A DNA stretch of 64,000 nucleotides, taken from contig OZ038384.1 in assembly GCA_964036045.1 (NCBI GenBank), positions 25,411,000-25,474,999 of the forward strand. The letters run 5' to 3'. Made by a program: the position numbers and the translations under genes. Position 1 is the stretch's first letter; every line of letters begins with the position of its first letter. The notes below the pieces were generated by a model. The model saw only the letters and a list, made by a program, of their open reading frames with translations, was not told the origin of the DNA and made no database searches. Source of the stretch: Eutreptiella sp. 'Long Island Sound 2002'. Its lineage: Eukaryota > Euglenozoa > Euglenophyceae > Eutreptiales > Eutreptiaceae. Positions 11,178 to 20,792 of the stretch are shown one piece after another.

Positions 11178-12040
11178 CCCCAAGCCAAGTAGGGGGGAAC
11201 CGGGACCGGACCACCCCCCCCCAAGCACGCCGGACGGAGCAAGGGACCGGGGCAGGACACGCGGAGGGGCACGGACCACGTGGAACGGCCCTACCAGCGC
11301 CCAGTGCCGGGACCACGCGAGATGCGCACGCCACACCACCCAGGGGGGGGGGGAGCGGACACCGCGGAAGCGCGAGCGCACAGACACGAAAGGGACACGC
11401 AAGGACTACCAGAAGGGCAACCGGACCGAGCGCGCGGAACGCACAGACCGCGTGGAATGGCGTACCAGCGAGCGAGGGTAAGGGACACCCGGACGGGACG
11501 GACCGCCACACGCAACGCGGAACACGCGAGGCGGGGAGGGGGAAACGAGAGAGACACGACGCCAGGTACCGGCCCAAACCCCCCGAACCGGCCGCGAGCG
11601 CCGCGCACACACAGACGGGGCCCTGCACCCGCCAAGGCAGTAGTGGCGCACAGCGCCACGCCCCAACCCCTAGGCTAGGCAGCCTCCGCGCCAGCCCAAG
11701 GGGGTCCCACTGGCGACAAGCCAGTAGCACGGGCCGGGCGGCGCCGGCGCCCCGGGCGACCACGCATCGGGGGGGCGACGCAGTGGGTAAGCGCCCGCAG
11801 CCACGGCTGCGAATTGATGCACTGACCGGGGAGTGGCGAAACGAGGAAGCCGGGGAAGGACGGGGCTCCGAGCTCTGTGAACCCGGGGGACTCCGCCACC
11901 AGGCAGGAGGTGCGTCTTGGAGGGCCCCACACTAGGACCCGGTGGGGAGGATATCACCTGGCCCGACCAGGTGGCCCCCCGGGGCCGAAAGGCGTCTAGT
12001 ACCCGCAAAATCAAACCTCAAACCTCAAACCTCAAACCTC
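11178..12040 (+). repeat. Element X 3' region with heptamer tail
   Basis: This ~860-bp segment is repeated at 54924-55773 with scattered differences. A short hairpin is kept in both copies (GCAGCC/GGCTGC near 11800; GCAGC/GCTGC near 55543), next to a tRNA D-arm-like CAGTGGGTAAGCGC. The end is four heptamers here and three in the other copy. It most likely acts as the 3' UTR recognised by the reverse transcriptase; the hairpin's role is inferred. Confidence 0.7.
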
Positions 12041-13047
12041 TGTCATTTTCTGCCCAGGCCCTCTTATTCTTCATGGATAATGCTATGAATGAGGCCTTGA
12101 GGGCTCTGAACTCAGCTAGCTTGCAGCGGTACACCGATTTGCAATGCCCCAAGGCCCGGCGGCGGCGGTTGAAGGCTGTTTAGCGGCTGGTGCGAGTTCT
12201 ATTGGGGGATCCCAACATGGTGTGTGGCACCAACACGGAAGCAGAATTTTGTTTATGTGGTGGCCTCTCACATCATTACTCCAACTCCTCTCAGTGTAAT
12301 GCTATGTACACAATGCTGGTAGGTAACATACACCATGGGTCAGGCGACACCATCACTCACCAATAGCGAGCACAGACATGCCTCGTGTTCCCTTAGTGCT
12401 CTGTGTCCACAGACAATGCTCACAACACATTCCAGTTGTGTCGTCCAACGCCAGCAGCCAGCGGTGGAACTCAAGGATATAGTGACACACCTGTGTGCAG
12501 TTTATCATCTGCACTCACCTGGCATCCATTGTGCACACCTACATTAGCATCACATTATATTGTATGCAGTGCCGTGCACTGCCATCAGACCTGCAGGTCC
12601 TGACATGTCCTGAGGGGAAGAAAGAAGCCATGGTACCCTGGCCATAAGGCGCCACAAGGTGCAATAACACCACAAGCTCTGTCGGTTCCGGCAACACCAA
12701 ACTGCCCAACAAATCATACTACACACACAAAAAGATACCTTACCGGGAGATACCCAAGTACTGTATGAGGACAGCACACCTACTACGCATTTCAAGCCAC
12801 GGCAAGCTATGCCGCACTACATGCCGACCGCCCATACCGGGACTCGAACCAGCGCTCCCCAGACCTTGGGGCAAGCGCACGACCGTTGTACTACGACGAT
12901 GGGTACCCTCTATATACCTTCGGCACTATAACAACAGAATTGCCAGTACACACCGCCGAACAAAACATTCATTACATACAGGGGGTAGTTTAGGCATGGC
13001 GCCAGGGGCGCCGATACCCTTCAAGCCTGTGCTCAGGCGCTCACGTC
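12041..13047. other. Unassigned sequence between element X and LINE-1w
   Basis: This is lower-GC sequence with no gene I can support. A short frame continues from the element X tail to a TAG at 12181-12183, but it carries no recognisable domain. A tRNA-like pol III promoter pair is noted separately. Confidence 0.4.
12824..12905 (-). promoter_or_regulatory. tRNA-like pol III box A and box B (tRNA relic or SINE head)
   Basis: On the minus strand, TAGTACAACGG (12893-12883) matches the box A consensus and GGTTCGAGTCC (12850-12840) matches box B exactly, about 32 bp apart as in tRNA genes. A D-stem GTAC/GTGC can form. The acceptor stem and a standard anticodon loop (T33) do not form, so I do not call a functional tRNA. 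A tRNA-derived SINE or tRNA pseudogene fits best. Confidence 0.4.
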
Positions 13048-13463
13048 TCAGGACACACTAATTACAGAGACATTAGAATGAATGGAAGGGGTGTCATCAC
13101 CCGAGGACGAAACATCGAGACGTCTTTGGCCACTGGTGTATGCACCGCTGGAAGCAAACTTGTGTGTAAGGTGTAAAACTGCTTTGTCAATGATAGGGGC
13201 CTCTGTGGGCAAAAGGTGCCTGACGACTCGCCCTCTTGGCGCAAAAAGCCACTGGGCACCCGCCCAGCGAAGCCACTCTATCACATGACATCGAGGACCA
13301 GACCAGTGCATGGTTGTGGGCACAGGAAGAAAGATGAACCTCCCAGGTTCTCCCGTAAGGGTTCAGTTAGCACCAACTGCAACAACTTCTGTGGGCAAAA
13401 AGGTGTCCCCCAGCCCGCCAAATTGGCAAAAGGCCACCAGGCACCCGCCCTTTGAGGCTGGTG
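13048..13463. other. 3' flank of LINE-1w with an imperfect ~190-bp repeat
   Basis: Two related segments around 13186-13262 and 13385-13455 share CTGTGGGCAAAAAGGTG-like and GGCACCCGCCC motifs. This may be the LINE 3' UTR. I see no gene and cannot fix the LINE 3' end. Confidence 0.35.
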
Positions 13464-14207
13464 CTACTGGAACAACCTTCTGGCTACAGGCGTATCCCCT
13501 TCTGGTTCATCCACCGTGGGAATGAAGTCCTGATCACCTGGGGGCATCGGTGTGCCCCAGATGCCTAAGTCTGCTCCCAAGTCCACATCAATGTAAAAAT
13601 CAGTAGCAAAGTGTGCGTGAACTGGCGTTCCATCAGATCCAGAGCAGGGTCGCCTCCTAGGCAACAGAGTTTCATTGAGGATCTCTGCTCTGCATTGCAT
13701 TCTGTCTGTGTGTGTTACATTCAAAGCGTTGCAACTCCTACCCAATTCAGCCAGGTCATTGGCTACTTCATTTCCTTTGATATCACACTGAGAGGGGAGT
13801 AGCACCGTTCTGAGCTCTCTTCCTGGCATGTTCAACAACTGAAGGAAGGCGGTCCAGCAATGTACGTTACCCACCGGTGCGGTCGAACACCTGCAACCAT
13901 TGTCTTTCCATTTCTGCATCCCCCCCTTGATGGCGTCATTTACAATTTTGCTATCCAACGCAATCAAAATTCTACTTGTAGTGAAGTGTTCCAGAACCCA
14001 GAGCACAGCAAATAGTTCGGCAGCATTGTTCGTCTGCGTCTCTCCCTCCGGATTCGGCATGGCATGCTTTATCCTAAGCTGTGGGCAGCAGACTCCGAAA
14101 CCACCCACCCATCCCACCAGGTCCATACGCACAAAGGACCCATCTGTGTAATATACAAGCCACTCTCTAGACAAGTAAGGATGCAGCTCTGCTAACGCCG
14201 GAGCCAC
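13464..14207 (-). CDS. LINE-1w RNase H domain
   Basis: This RNase H fold removes RNA from the RNA-DNA hybrid made by the LINE RT. The four acidic positions are visible: Asp in YYTDGSFVR, Glu in TNNAAELFAVL, Asp in ILIALDSKIV and Asp in KGNEVANDLAE. The domain covers about residues 17-155 of this 247-residue frame and lies at the C-terminal end of ORF2, as in RNase H-bearing LINE clades. The tail after it (FIPTVDEPEGDTP) has no clear domain. A frame change separates it from the zinc-ribbon part upstream. Confidence 0.8.
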   Translation of the reverse strand: MAPALAELHPYLSREWLVYYTDGSFVRMDLVGWVGGFGVCCPQLRIKHAMPNPEGETQTNNAAELFAVLWVLEHFTTSRILIALDSKIVNDAIKGGMQKWKDNGCRCSTAPVGNVHCWTAFLQLLNMPGRELRTVLLPSQCDIKGNEVANDLAELGRSCNALNVTHTDRMQCRAEILNETLLPRRRPCSGSDGTPVHAHFATDFYIDVDLGADLGIWGTPMPPGDQDFIPTVDEPEGDTPVARRLFQ

Positions 14208-14422
14208 CCTTGCTTCCTAATTGACTTTGCGTCGTTTAGATCGCTGACTGCCCTGGTGAGTAAAAAACCAATCCCCATAAAAATTCTCGGTACTAATGTA
14301 CCTGTGTTAAGGAGCTCAAGTATTGCATAGCGTAGAGAACGAAAATAGGAGGAAAAGCTGCTAGCACCCGGCCATTTGGCCAGCTCCATCAGCTTCTGGG
14401 CCCATACTAACAAAAAGGTGTC

Positions 14423-14869
14423 CTACTTGCGCCCGTCAGGCAACGCATTAAAACGGAAAAGGCAACGTGTGACCCCACGTTGCCCGTCGTGCTGTCCACA
14501 GCACTTCATACCAGGCAGGGTTGTGTGGGTCTCCACCTCACCTGTGCTTGCAAATTGCAAAATTGAGTGTGATATGCCATGCACATCAATGTAACTGCCC
14601 AGAGCCTTGTCAATGCAATCAGCTGCTACCTTAATCAACGAAAAGTGAAACAGGAAGTGCAAATTGTCCTCATCAGCTCCGCAGATGGGACATCCCACAA
14701 TGTGCCCTGTAAGTGGCTGTATTCTGTCCTCTATGCTTAGCTTACCCCACAACGCACAATGTATGAAGTCCCTTAGCTGTGGAGGATAATGATTGGGCTT
14801 GAAGTATTTCCAAGGAAACTCTGACTCTTTGCAGAAGGCAACTGGAAGAGTGAGAATGTGTTTGACCAT
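14423..14869 (-). CDS. LINE-1w ORF2 zinc-ribbon segment between RT and RNase H
   Basis: The segment contains GCPICGADEDNLHFLFHF, a CxxC followed by two histidines. It matches the position of the cysteine/histidine motif that follows RT in many LINE ORF2 proteins and probably helps bind target or RNA. It is one part of a larger ORF2 that is now split by frameshifts. Confidence 0.6.
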   Translation of the reverse strand: MVKHILTLPVAFCKESEFPWKYFKPNHYPPQLRDFIHCALWGKLSIEDRIQPLTGHIVGCPICGADEDNLHFLFHFSLIKVAADCIDKALGSYIDVHGISHSILQFASTGEVETHTTLPGMKCCGQHDGQRGVTRCLFRFNALPDGRK

Positions 14870-15284
14870 ATCTCGGGATCCCGAGGTCTCCCAAAAGCTG
14901 GTACAAGAGAGCTCAATTGGATTTCAATGGGCACAGTGCAACAGTCTCCTGGCAGCAATGCGGTAAGGGGGTTTGTATGTGTGTGCTATTCCTTTAATCA
15001 GAGCGTCATGAGAGATGTCATGCCAATACACTACTCCTTTCCTGACAAGCTGAGGACACTGATAGCTGTGATGATTCTCATTTTGTCACAGCGCATGGTG
15101 CCACAGAGGCACGTTATGCAAGGGGACCAGTGTGATACATACGGTTCATCCCGCTACTTGAGCCACGAAAAGCTTTTACCTGACAACCCCGAATAAGGCA
15201 CATGCTTCCACTCTGTGATGCCTATTTGCAACAGTGGTAAGAACCCTGGATGCAGGACCAGCCCAATGCGGTTGGACCAATCAG

Positions 15285-15803
15285 TCATTGGCTGCACAAT
15301 GTCGGCCGATAGTTTGTGTGGTTGCCTAATGAAGTTAACAAACATGTGTGCAAACTGCCAATGCAGGTATGCCTCTGCCTGCAAAAGTTGGACCCTCCTT
15401 TCCAGGCTGTGGCAGTGTTGGTAACGTGACGGACCAACTGGTAAGCTTTAATCCCACGCAATATATATTGCGGAGCTGTGAGATGACCGAGTCGTTGGGT
15501 TTGATACGCTGGGGCTGTGAAATTCAAGAGCGGCAGAATCCAAATTTTGAGAATCAGTACCCTTTCGTTCACATCCAGTGGTAGCTTACGTAAAAACTGT
15601 GCTCTTTGCAGTGCAATTGCTAAGCATTCAGCAAACGCTTGTTCTGTTGTGATATGGCCAATCCAGACCCCCAAATATTCCAACTTGGATACAATGAGGA
15701 GTTGGATGTCCCTGTAATCAGCCGGGCTCAGGTCCCCTTTCAGGTTTAGCTTGCTCTTGTCCACATTCATTTTAAGCCTAGACAACTTAAAAAAAATTCG
15801 CAA
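15285..15803 (-). CDS. LINE-1w ORF2 RT thumb/connection segment
   Basis: Just downstream of the RT palm, LKMNVDKSKLNLKG and LEYLGVWIG are typical LINE post-palm motifs (the K-x-x-YLG block), followed by an Ala/Leu-rich helix (AIALQRAQFLRKLP). It overlaps the RT frame by 37 bases in another frame, so a frameshift lies near 15780-15800. Confidence 0.65.
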   Translation of the reverse strand: MRIFFKLSRLKMNVDKSKLNLKGDLSPADYRDIQLLIVSKLEYLGVWIGHITTEQAFAECLAIALQRAQFLRKLPLDVNERVLILKIWILPLLNFTAPAYQTQRLGHLTAPQYILRGIKAYQLVRHVTNTATAWKGGSNFCRQRHTCIGSLHTCLLTSLGNHTNYRPTLCSQ

Positions 15804-16408
15804 TCTGTGTAAACTTGCATTACCATAGCATGCACATGTGTACTCCGACCTGTAAAGATTAAAGCCAAATTGTCAACATACCTCCGTGGTACTGCACTGG
15901 GGCAGTGCTGCTGTACATCATACAACAAAGGGGACACCATGAGCACAAACAAGTAGGGTGAAAGCGGATCGCCCTGTCTGATTCCTGACTGAGCCACATG
16001 CACAATCTCATGCACAATTTGTCCATGGACAATGTATTTGCGTGGTTCTCTTGAAAGCGCAAGAATGACTTGAATCAAAAACTGTGGGATACCCATGACT
16101 TGGAACACAACAACGCAGAAGTTGAATTGTATGGTGTCATATGCTTTACAGAAGTCTACCGAGAGGAACGCACCATGCTCCATATGAAACCACCCTCCCA
16201 TTGTATCCCAGATATGCTGAAAGATCCTCCTACCACGAATTGAACCTTTCTGGGACAGGGGAACAAGGTAGTCAATGCAGGGTTCCAACGTAATGAACAG
16301 TATGTTGCTGAACCATTTGAGTATCACATTCTGAAACGCAATTGGTCTCAACTGCTCAACTTGTGGGACTCCTGAAATCTTCGGCACGGAGTAGATCAGT
16401 GCTACCAC
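15767..16408 (-). CDS. LINE-1w reverse transcriptase palm
   Basis: RT motifs are in order: LIYSVPKISG and QLRPIAFQN (fingers), the catalytic Asp in FLSVDFCKAYDTI, SGIRQGDPLSPYLF, and RYVDNLALI at the catalytic loop. The last should read Y/F-A-D-D; here the second Asp is Asn, so this copy is probably inactive. The true frame continues upstream past a TGA near 16548 (TTLN-stop-LKKGPSPGEDG), where the conserved pre-RT block GPSPGEDGIP is seen. Confidence 0.8.
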   Translation of the reverse strand: MVALIYSVPKISGVPQVEQLRPIAFQNVILKWFSNILFITLEPCIDYLVPLSQKGSIRGRRIFQHIWDTMGGWFHMEHGAFLSVDFCKAYDTIQFNFCVVVFQVMGIPQFLIQVILALSREPRKYIVHGQIVHEIVHVAQSGIRQGDPLSPYLFVLMVSPLLYDVQQHCPSAVPRRYVDNLALIFTGRSTHVHAMVMQVYTDCEFFLSCLGLK

Positions 16409-16931
16409 CCACTTGGGTGGTATGACTTGTGTGTCAAATATGCGATGTACAGTGGAGTCAATTTGAGGAGGAAAGGTCTCCCCCGGGGTCTGATAAAAGT
16501 GTGCTGGTATTCCATCCTCACCTGGTGAAGGCCCTTTTTTGAGTCAGTTGAGTGTTGTGACTGTGAGCGAGTAATCATAGGGTCGTAGGACCAAACCTGA
16601 CTGCACTGAAGTCCGCGGAATTTCGGGAGGCTTTTGAGATACATGGTGATTTCCGAAAGTGTGCTGGTGCCATGCACCATTACTGTGTCCCGGAAACCTT
16701 TCATCTTTCCTGCTACGTCCAGTGGATTGGTAACAATACGCTCACACTCACGAATCGCACACACCGTCCTGACATTGTTCAGTTGTTTCATCAGTCTGTA
16801 TAACTGATTCACCCTTTCATTGCATGCAAGATCAAATTCCTCATCCTGAGTCAAGAGATTCTGCAGTTTCCCCAGTACAGTCTGTCCCTGAAAATCTTGG
16901 TGTAAATTATCATCAATGTGGCTGAGTGCCT
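16402..16931 (-). CDS. LINE-1w ORF2 segment between endonuclease and RT
   Basis: This frame joins directly to the endonuclease side of the LINE when the DNA transposon is left out. It encodes the linker seen before RT in LINE ORF2 proteins, helical and without a catalytic motif. A frameshift near 16620 moves the real frame to QSGLVLRPYDYSLTV, which leads into the RT. Confidence 0.55.
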
Positions 16932-16933
16932 TA

Positions 16934-16948
16934 TCCCTGCGTGCGCGC
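16934..16948 (+). repeat. Left terminal inverted repeat of the DNA transposon
   Basis: TCCCTGCGTGCGCGC is the exact inverse of 22770-22784. The neighbouring subterminal motifs are variants of GCGCGC within TAGCGCGC. Confidence 0.9.
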
Positions 16949-17307
16949 AATGTTGCATTTTTTCCATAGTGCGCGCAAATTTTCAAAAATACGACCTTTA
17001 TAGCGCGCCTATTGCGCGCGCTCTACCGCGCTATATTGTCCCGTTTTTCAAATTTTTCAAAACCGGAAAATGTTTCAAAACCATGGTTTTTCCAGTGTCC
17101 TGCGTTTCTCAAAAACCCCTTGCTTTTCAGAAACATTCCCTGTTGCTCATTCAACCCAAGACACATGCAGAAACACTGTCTGAAAGGTCTGGAAAGTGTG
17201 CAACAGTACAGGTCCTCACAGACGAAAACAGTGTAGCGCGCGCAACATATTTACAACGCGCGCTAGGAGCCTTATGGCGCGCGCTATACCAGGTATAGCG
17301 CGCGCTG

Positions 17308-20300
17308 TCATTCAGTGATATCCTTAATGGTTTGGACCACCACTTTGGCCTCCCACTCCTTCTCCCATTCGGGTCTGTGGTCTTCTGCCCCAGTGGCAGC
17401 TGGGGCTGCATCCCCTTCTTCCTGTCGGCTTGGGTCGCCTTCTGGGGTTGCTCCTTCTGGTGCCTCTTCTTCTTTCGGGGCTGCTCCTTCTCCTTCTTGT
17501 GGCGTGGCCGCTGGTGCCTCTTCTTCTTGTGGTCCGGCTGGTGCGTCGTCTTCTTGTGCTGCTGCTGCTGCCGGGGCTGGTGCCTCTTCTTCTTGTGCAG
17601 CTGCTGCTGGTGCTCCTGCTGCTGCTGCAGCTTCGGCAGGTCCCTTGTCTCCTTGTGGGGGGGCTGGTGGCTGGGCTGGTGGGTCTCCTTGGGGCTTCTT
17701 CTTCTTTGGGGTTGGTGGCTTGGACGGGGACATCCTCATGGTCTTTGGGTCAGGGCAGAGCTCCTTAATCTCATCGGCCTCGTACGTCTCCCACCACGAC
17801 TGCCACTTGCCCAACTCCTCATACGCTTTGCTTTTGGCGGAGAACACCTGGCAGCTGGGCATGAACTCCGACCAGTCGTCCTCTTCCTCCTCCTCCTCCC
17901 CTTGTTGGCTGGGGCTCCACTGATCGTTGGGGATGATGACGGCCACGTGGTCCTGAGGGGCCCTCCTGGCGCCTGCTGGCTTGATTTCGGCTCCCTCCAC
18001 AATCATTGGCGCGATCGCAGTGGTGCAGTAGATGATCAACCGAGGTTTGTAGCCGTCTTTGTAGGACCAATCTCGGCACTGCATGAGCTCATCTCTTGCC
18101 TCCTTGTCCGCGTCGGCTCTGCTCTGCTGCTTGGCCTTGGGAGCCGTACTGGGTGGGGTGGAACTGCAAGGACCTCCTTGTTCTTGTGGCTGGTCTGGGA
18201 CTGAGACAGGCTGCTTCGGTGCTGGCTTTGATGCGAGCTGGGGCTGGGGTGCCTGCTGCGGTGCCGTCTTGCTTGCCTGGTAAGAGTAGCGCGGAGGCAT
18301 AGCACAGGCATAGCACGCGCAATACGGAACATAGCACGCGCGACGAGATGCATAGCACGTGCAATGACGACGATAGCGCGCGCTGCATTACCTTTTCTGC
18401 TTTCTCCTCCTCTGCTTTCTTCCGTCTCTTCTCCTCCTCTTCCTTCTCCTTCTTCTCCCTCTCCTTCTTCTTCCTCTTTTCCCCCTCATCCTTCTCCTTC
18501 TTCTTCCTCTTTTCGTCCTCTTCCTTCTTCTTCTTCTTTGCTTCGTCCTCTTTCTTCTTGGCCTGTTCCGCCTGACGTTGGACTCTCTGTGCCGCCTGTG
18601 CCATCAGCTGCTGGTCGGCGGTCTTCTGGGCAAGGACCTTTCCATGCGGGTGGGGGGGCTTAGCGGTGTGGGAGGCGGTGATGGCTGGTGGTAGGTGGCT
18701 GGTGGCTGCAGGCTCCTCGGTACGCTTCTTCTTGGGCCTTGGGACTGTCACGGATTCCGTCTCCGGCACGGCAAAGGCGTCGGCCCAGTCCACCTCCAGC
18801 TCCTCCAGCTGCCGCTTAGCCCGGGCCAGCACCGGGGAGGGGCCTTGCTCCTTCCGTCCGTCAAGCCAGTCGGCCGCATGCTTGTACTGCCCGGCAATGT
18901 CCGCGGGCACGCTGATCATCAACGGCCCTCTGCGGGATCCCAGGCACAGAAGCTGCTCGAAGCTGCCAACCTACGTGACAATGGGACAGAAGGTAGGGCC
19001 GTAGCGCGCGCAAAAAAGCAAATCGCGCGTGCTACAACAAATGAAGCGCGCGCAACAATGTCGAAAGCGCGCGCAATGGCAAACATAGCGCGTACCTGTG
19101 GCTGTGCCAGTTGTTGTTGTTGTTGCTGCTGTTGCTGGGCCATCTGCACCCGCTGCTGCTGCTGGAGCAGCTGCAGTGTTGCCTGCTGCACGGCTGCCTG
19201 CTGTTGGAGCTGCTGCTGCTGCACTTGCTGCTGCTGCGGCTGCTCCTCGTCCTTGACTGCCGTGGTTTTGACTTTGGCGCCGGTTGCAATTGCCCTTGCG
19301 GCACTGGCTCCTCTTTTGGCTGACCCCCGCATCAAACTGGCACCCGCACTTCTCACCGAGGCGCACTCGTTCTTGAAGGCCATTGCCCCCGCGTTGGTCG
19401 CGTTGATGAAGCTCGGTGGGTCCTTGTTGAAGTAGAAGTGGTGGACGGTCTTTGCGATGGCACCCGGAGGCGTGTGGGTCCGAACGTGACCCCACCCATA
19501 ACTTGCCCAGCACGAGAACAGCAGCTCGTACTCCTCCACCTTGCAGTGTCTACAGGCAGCTTGTCCTTCTTGGGTTGGCACGGAGGGGTTCAACAGGTTG
19601 TGGAGACTGCACCAGGTGCCAGTAATGCTCTCGTCATACCAGCAGGGTTTCACGGCTCTGTCTGGGATCTTGGCCGTGGCCGTGGCCCTTTGGCGCCAGA
19701 ACTTGTAGAAGGCCACCTCGAAGAGGTAGGCCGGTGTCACGTCCTTCAGCCATGCCCAGTTGGGCCCTTGGGCGCAGATGGTGCTGTTTTGGTTGGGCCA
19801 GATTCGGTTCTTGAAGTCGCTGCTGAAGGCGAAGCCCTGACGTGGCCCGGGTGGGGGAGACTGAAACTGTGCTTGCACTTGGGGTTGCTGCTGTCTTGGT
19901 TGGACCTGCTGCTGCTGCTGCTGCCGCTGCTGTTCTGGGCTGCCGACGTGCTGGGCCGCAGCCTGCACTTGCTGCTGCTGCATTTGCTGCTGCTGCTGCA
20001 CTGGCAGTGGGCCGAAGAGCACTTGTTGCACTTGGCCCACTGGAAGACTGCCGCGCACTGGGGAGCCCAAGGTGGGCGACCCACCAGCAAAAAGCATGGG
20101 AGACAGCTGCTGTGAGGCACCTCGTAACGGGGACTGCGGCGCAGGCCACAGAGGCTGAGTTGGGGAGAACTGGGTCAGCTGCTGGGACAGCGTCTGCGGG
20201 AAACAGGACAAAGCAGGCGCAACCAGGACGTGCGTAGTGCGCACAACGAGACAGCTAGCACGCACAATGAGATCGTAGCACGCGCAACGGAAACAGTGGT

Positions 20301-20495
20301 GCGCGCATCGGAAACAGTAGTGCGCACGGCAAGTACCTGTGGCTGCATGCTCCACGGCGTCGTCGACGGCTGCTGCAGTCCCGGTTGTACAGCTGCATGT
20401 GGCGGTGGTTGCGGTGTCGCACCTGCTCCTGTGGACCCTGCAGCAGTTGTTGGCGATGCTGCAGGAGGCGGATACCCCCAGCCCACGGGCTGCAT
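17308..20495 (-). CDS. DNA-transposon second gene: Gln-rich / Lys-Glu-rich accessory protein (4 exons)
   Basis: Proposed exons are 20495-20337, 19. 20193-19096, 18970-18392 and 18276-17308, all joined in phase 0, giving about 934 residues. Exon 1 is Pro/Ala/Gln-rich. Exon 2 has glutamine runs around a compact, Trp- and Cys-containing region (FSSDFKNRIWPNQNS; CRHCKVEEYELLFSCW) that looks folded and may bind zinc or DNA. Exon 3 starts VGSFEQLLCLGSRRGP and ends in a long Lys/Glu coiled coil. Exon 4 has a second compact part (CRDWSYKDGYKPRLIIYCTT; DHVAVIIPNDQW; WQSWWETYEADEIKELCPD) and an acidic Ala/Glu/Pro-rich tail. I do not recognise the family. Its place beside the putative transposase suggests an accessory protein. 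The start codon is uncertain. Confidence 0.65.
18277..18391 (-). other. GT-AG intron built of GCGCGC-type motifs (115 bp)
   Basis: Minus-strand GTAATGCAGC to CTCTTACCAG, phase 0, between KAEK and ASKTAP. It contains about four spaced copies of a CGCGYGCTAT motif like that in the transposon ends. Confidence 0.8.
18971..19095 (-). other. GT-AG intron built of GCGCGC-type motifs (125 bp)
   Basis: Minus-strand GTACGCGCTATG to TGTCACGTAG, phase 0, joining the QLAQPQ exon to VGSFEQLL. Five motif copies are spaced at about 20-25 bp. Confidence 0.8.
20194..20336 (-). other. GT-AG intron built of GCGCGC-type motifs (143 bp)
   Basis: Minus-strand GTACTTGCCG to TTTCCCGCAG, phase 0, joining SMQPQ to TLSQQL. 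Motif copies are more diverged (TGCGCACTAC, TGCGCGTGCTAC). Confidence 0.8.
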
Positions 20496-20792
20496 GGGCA
20501 AGAGGGTTACATTAAAGTACCCCTGTTCCAGCAGTAATACAAAAAGGAAAATGCAGTAACAAAAAAATCGAAAGCACCAAAACAAACGGACGAAAAGGAA
20601 CAAATCAATGCATTCCAAATTCCAATCAATGCATTCCAAACGCTTTAAGTGCGTAGTCATAGCACGCTACTTCCGACTATATATCGCGATTTCAAGGGTT
20701 CCGGCGCTTGGAAAACAGCATAGCGCGCGCGATAGTGATCATTGCGCGCACTAGATAACATGTAGCGCGCGCTAAAAAACAAATAGCGCGCG

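Larger units (their letters stand above)
6624..12040 (+). mobile_element. Element X: GC-rich, probably non-LTR element lacking a recognisable RT
   Basis: The 3' part (11178-12040) recurs as a separate insertion at 54924-55773. That copy is 5'-truncated, flanked by a duplication of up to 14 bp and ends in a short tandem tail, all typical of target-primed reverse transcription. Here the tail is four CTCAAAC-type heptamers ending at 12040. Upstream are a repetitive GC-rich ORF (7553-9660) and a long region of G and C homopolymers. I found no reverse transcriptase or endonuclease, so X may be an internally deleted LINE or a non-autonomous element. The 5' boundary is not defined: no copy of the 12041 flank was found near 6.4-6.7 kb. 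A small open stretch at 6624-6938 may be an upstream ORF, unassigned. Confidence 0.5.

Noticed and set aside
10403-11935. Several 290-440-residue frames on both strands in the GC-rich region
   Set aside because: They overlap each other, lack domains and are not kept in frame in the second copy at 54924-55773.
12824-12905. Functional tRNA gene
   Set aside because: Boxes A and B are good, but no seven-pair acceptor stem or T33 anticodon loop can be formed.
17332-18204. Leu/Cys/Trp-rich open frame on the plus strand, membrane-like
   Set aside because: Antisense of the Lys/Glu/Ala-rich exon of the transposon gene; its composition is a by-product of that.
18300-19100. CRISPR-like array of GCGCGC motifs
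   Set aside because: Copies are short and variable with no uniform repeat or spacer, they lie in introns and transposon ends, and the sequence is eukaryotic.
19096-20193. Host transcription factor with polyglutamine tracts
   Set aside because: The exon lies inside the TIR-bounded element and is spliced to the other transposon exons, so it belongs to the transposon.
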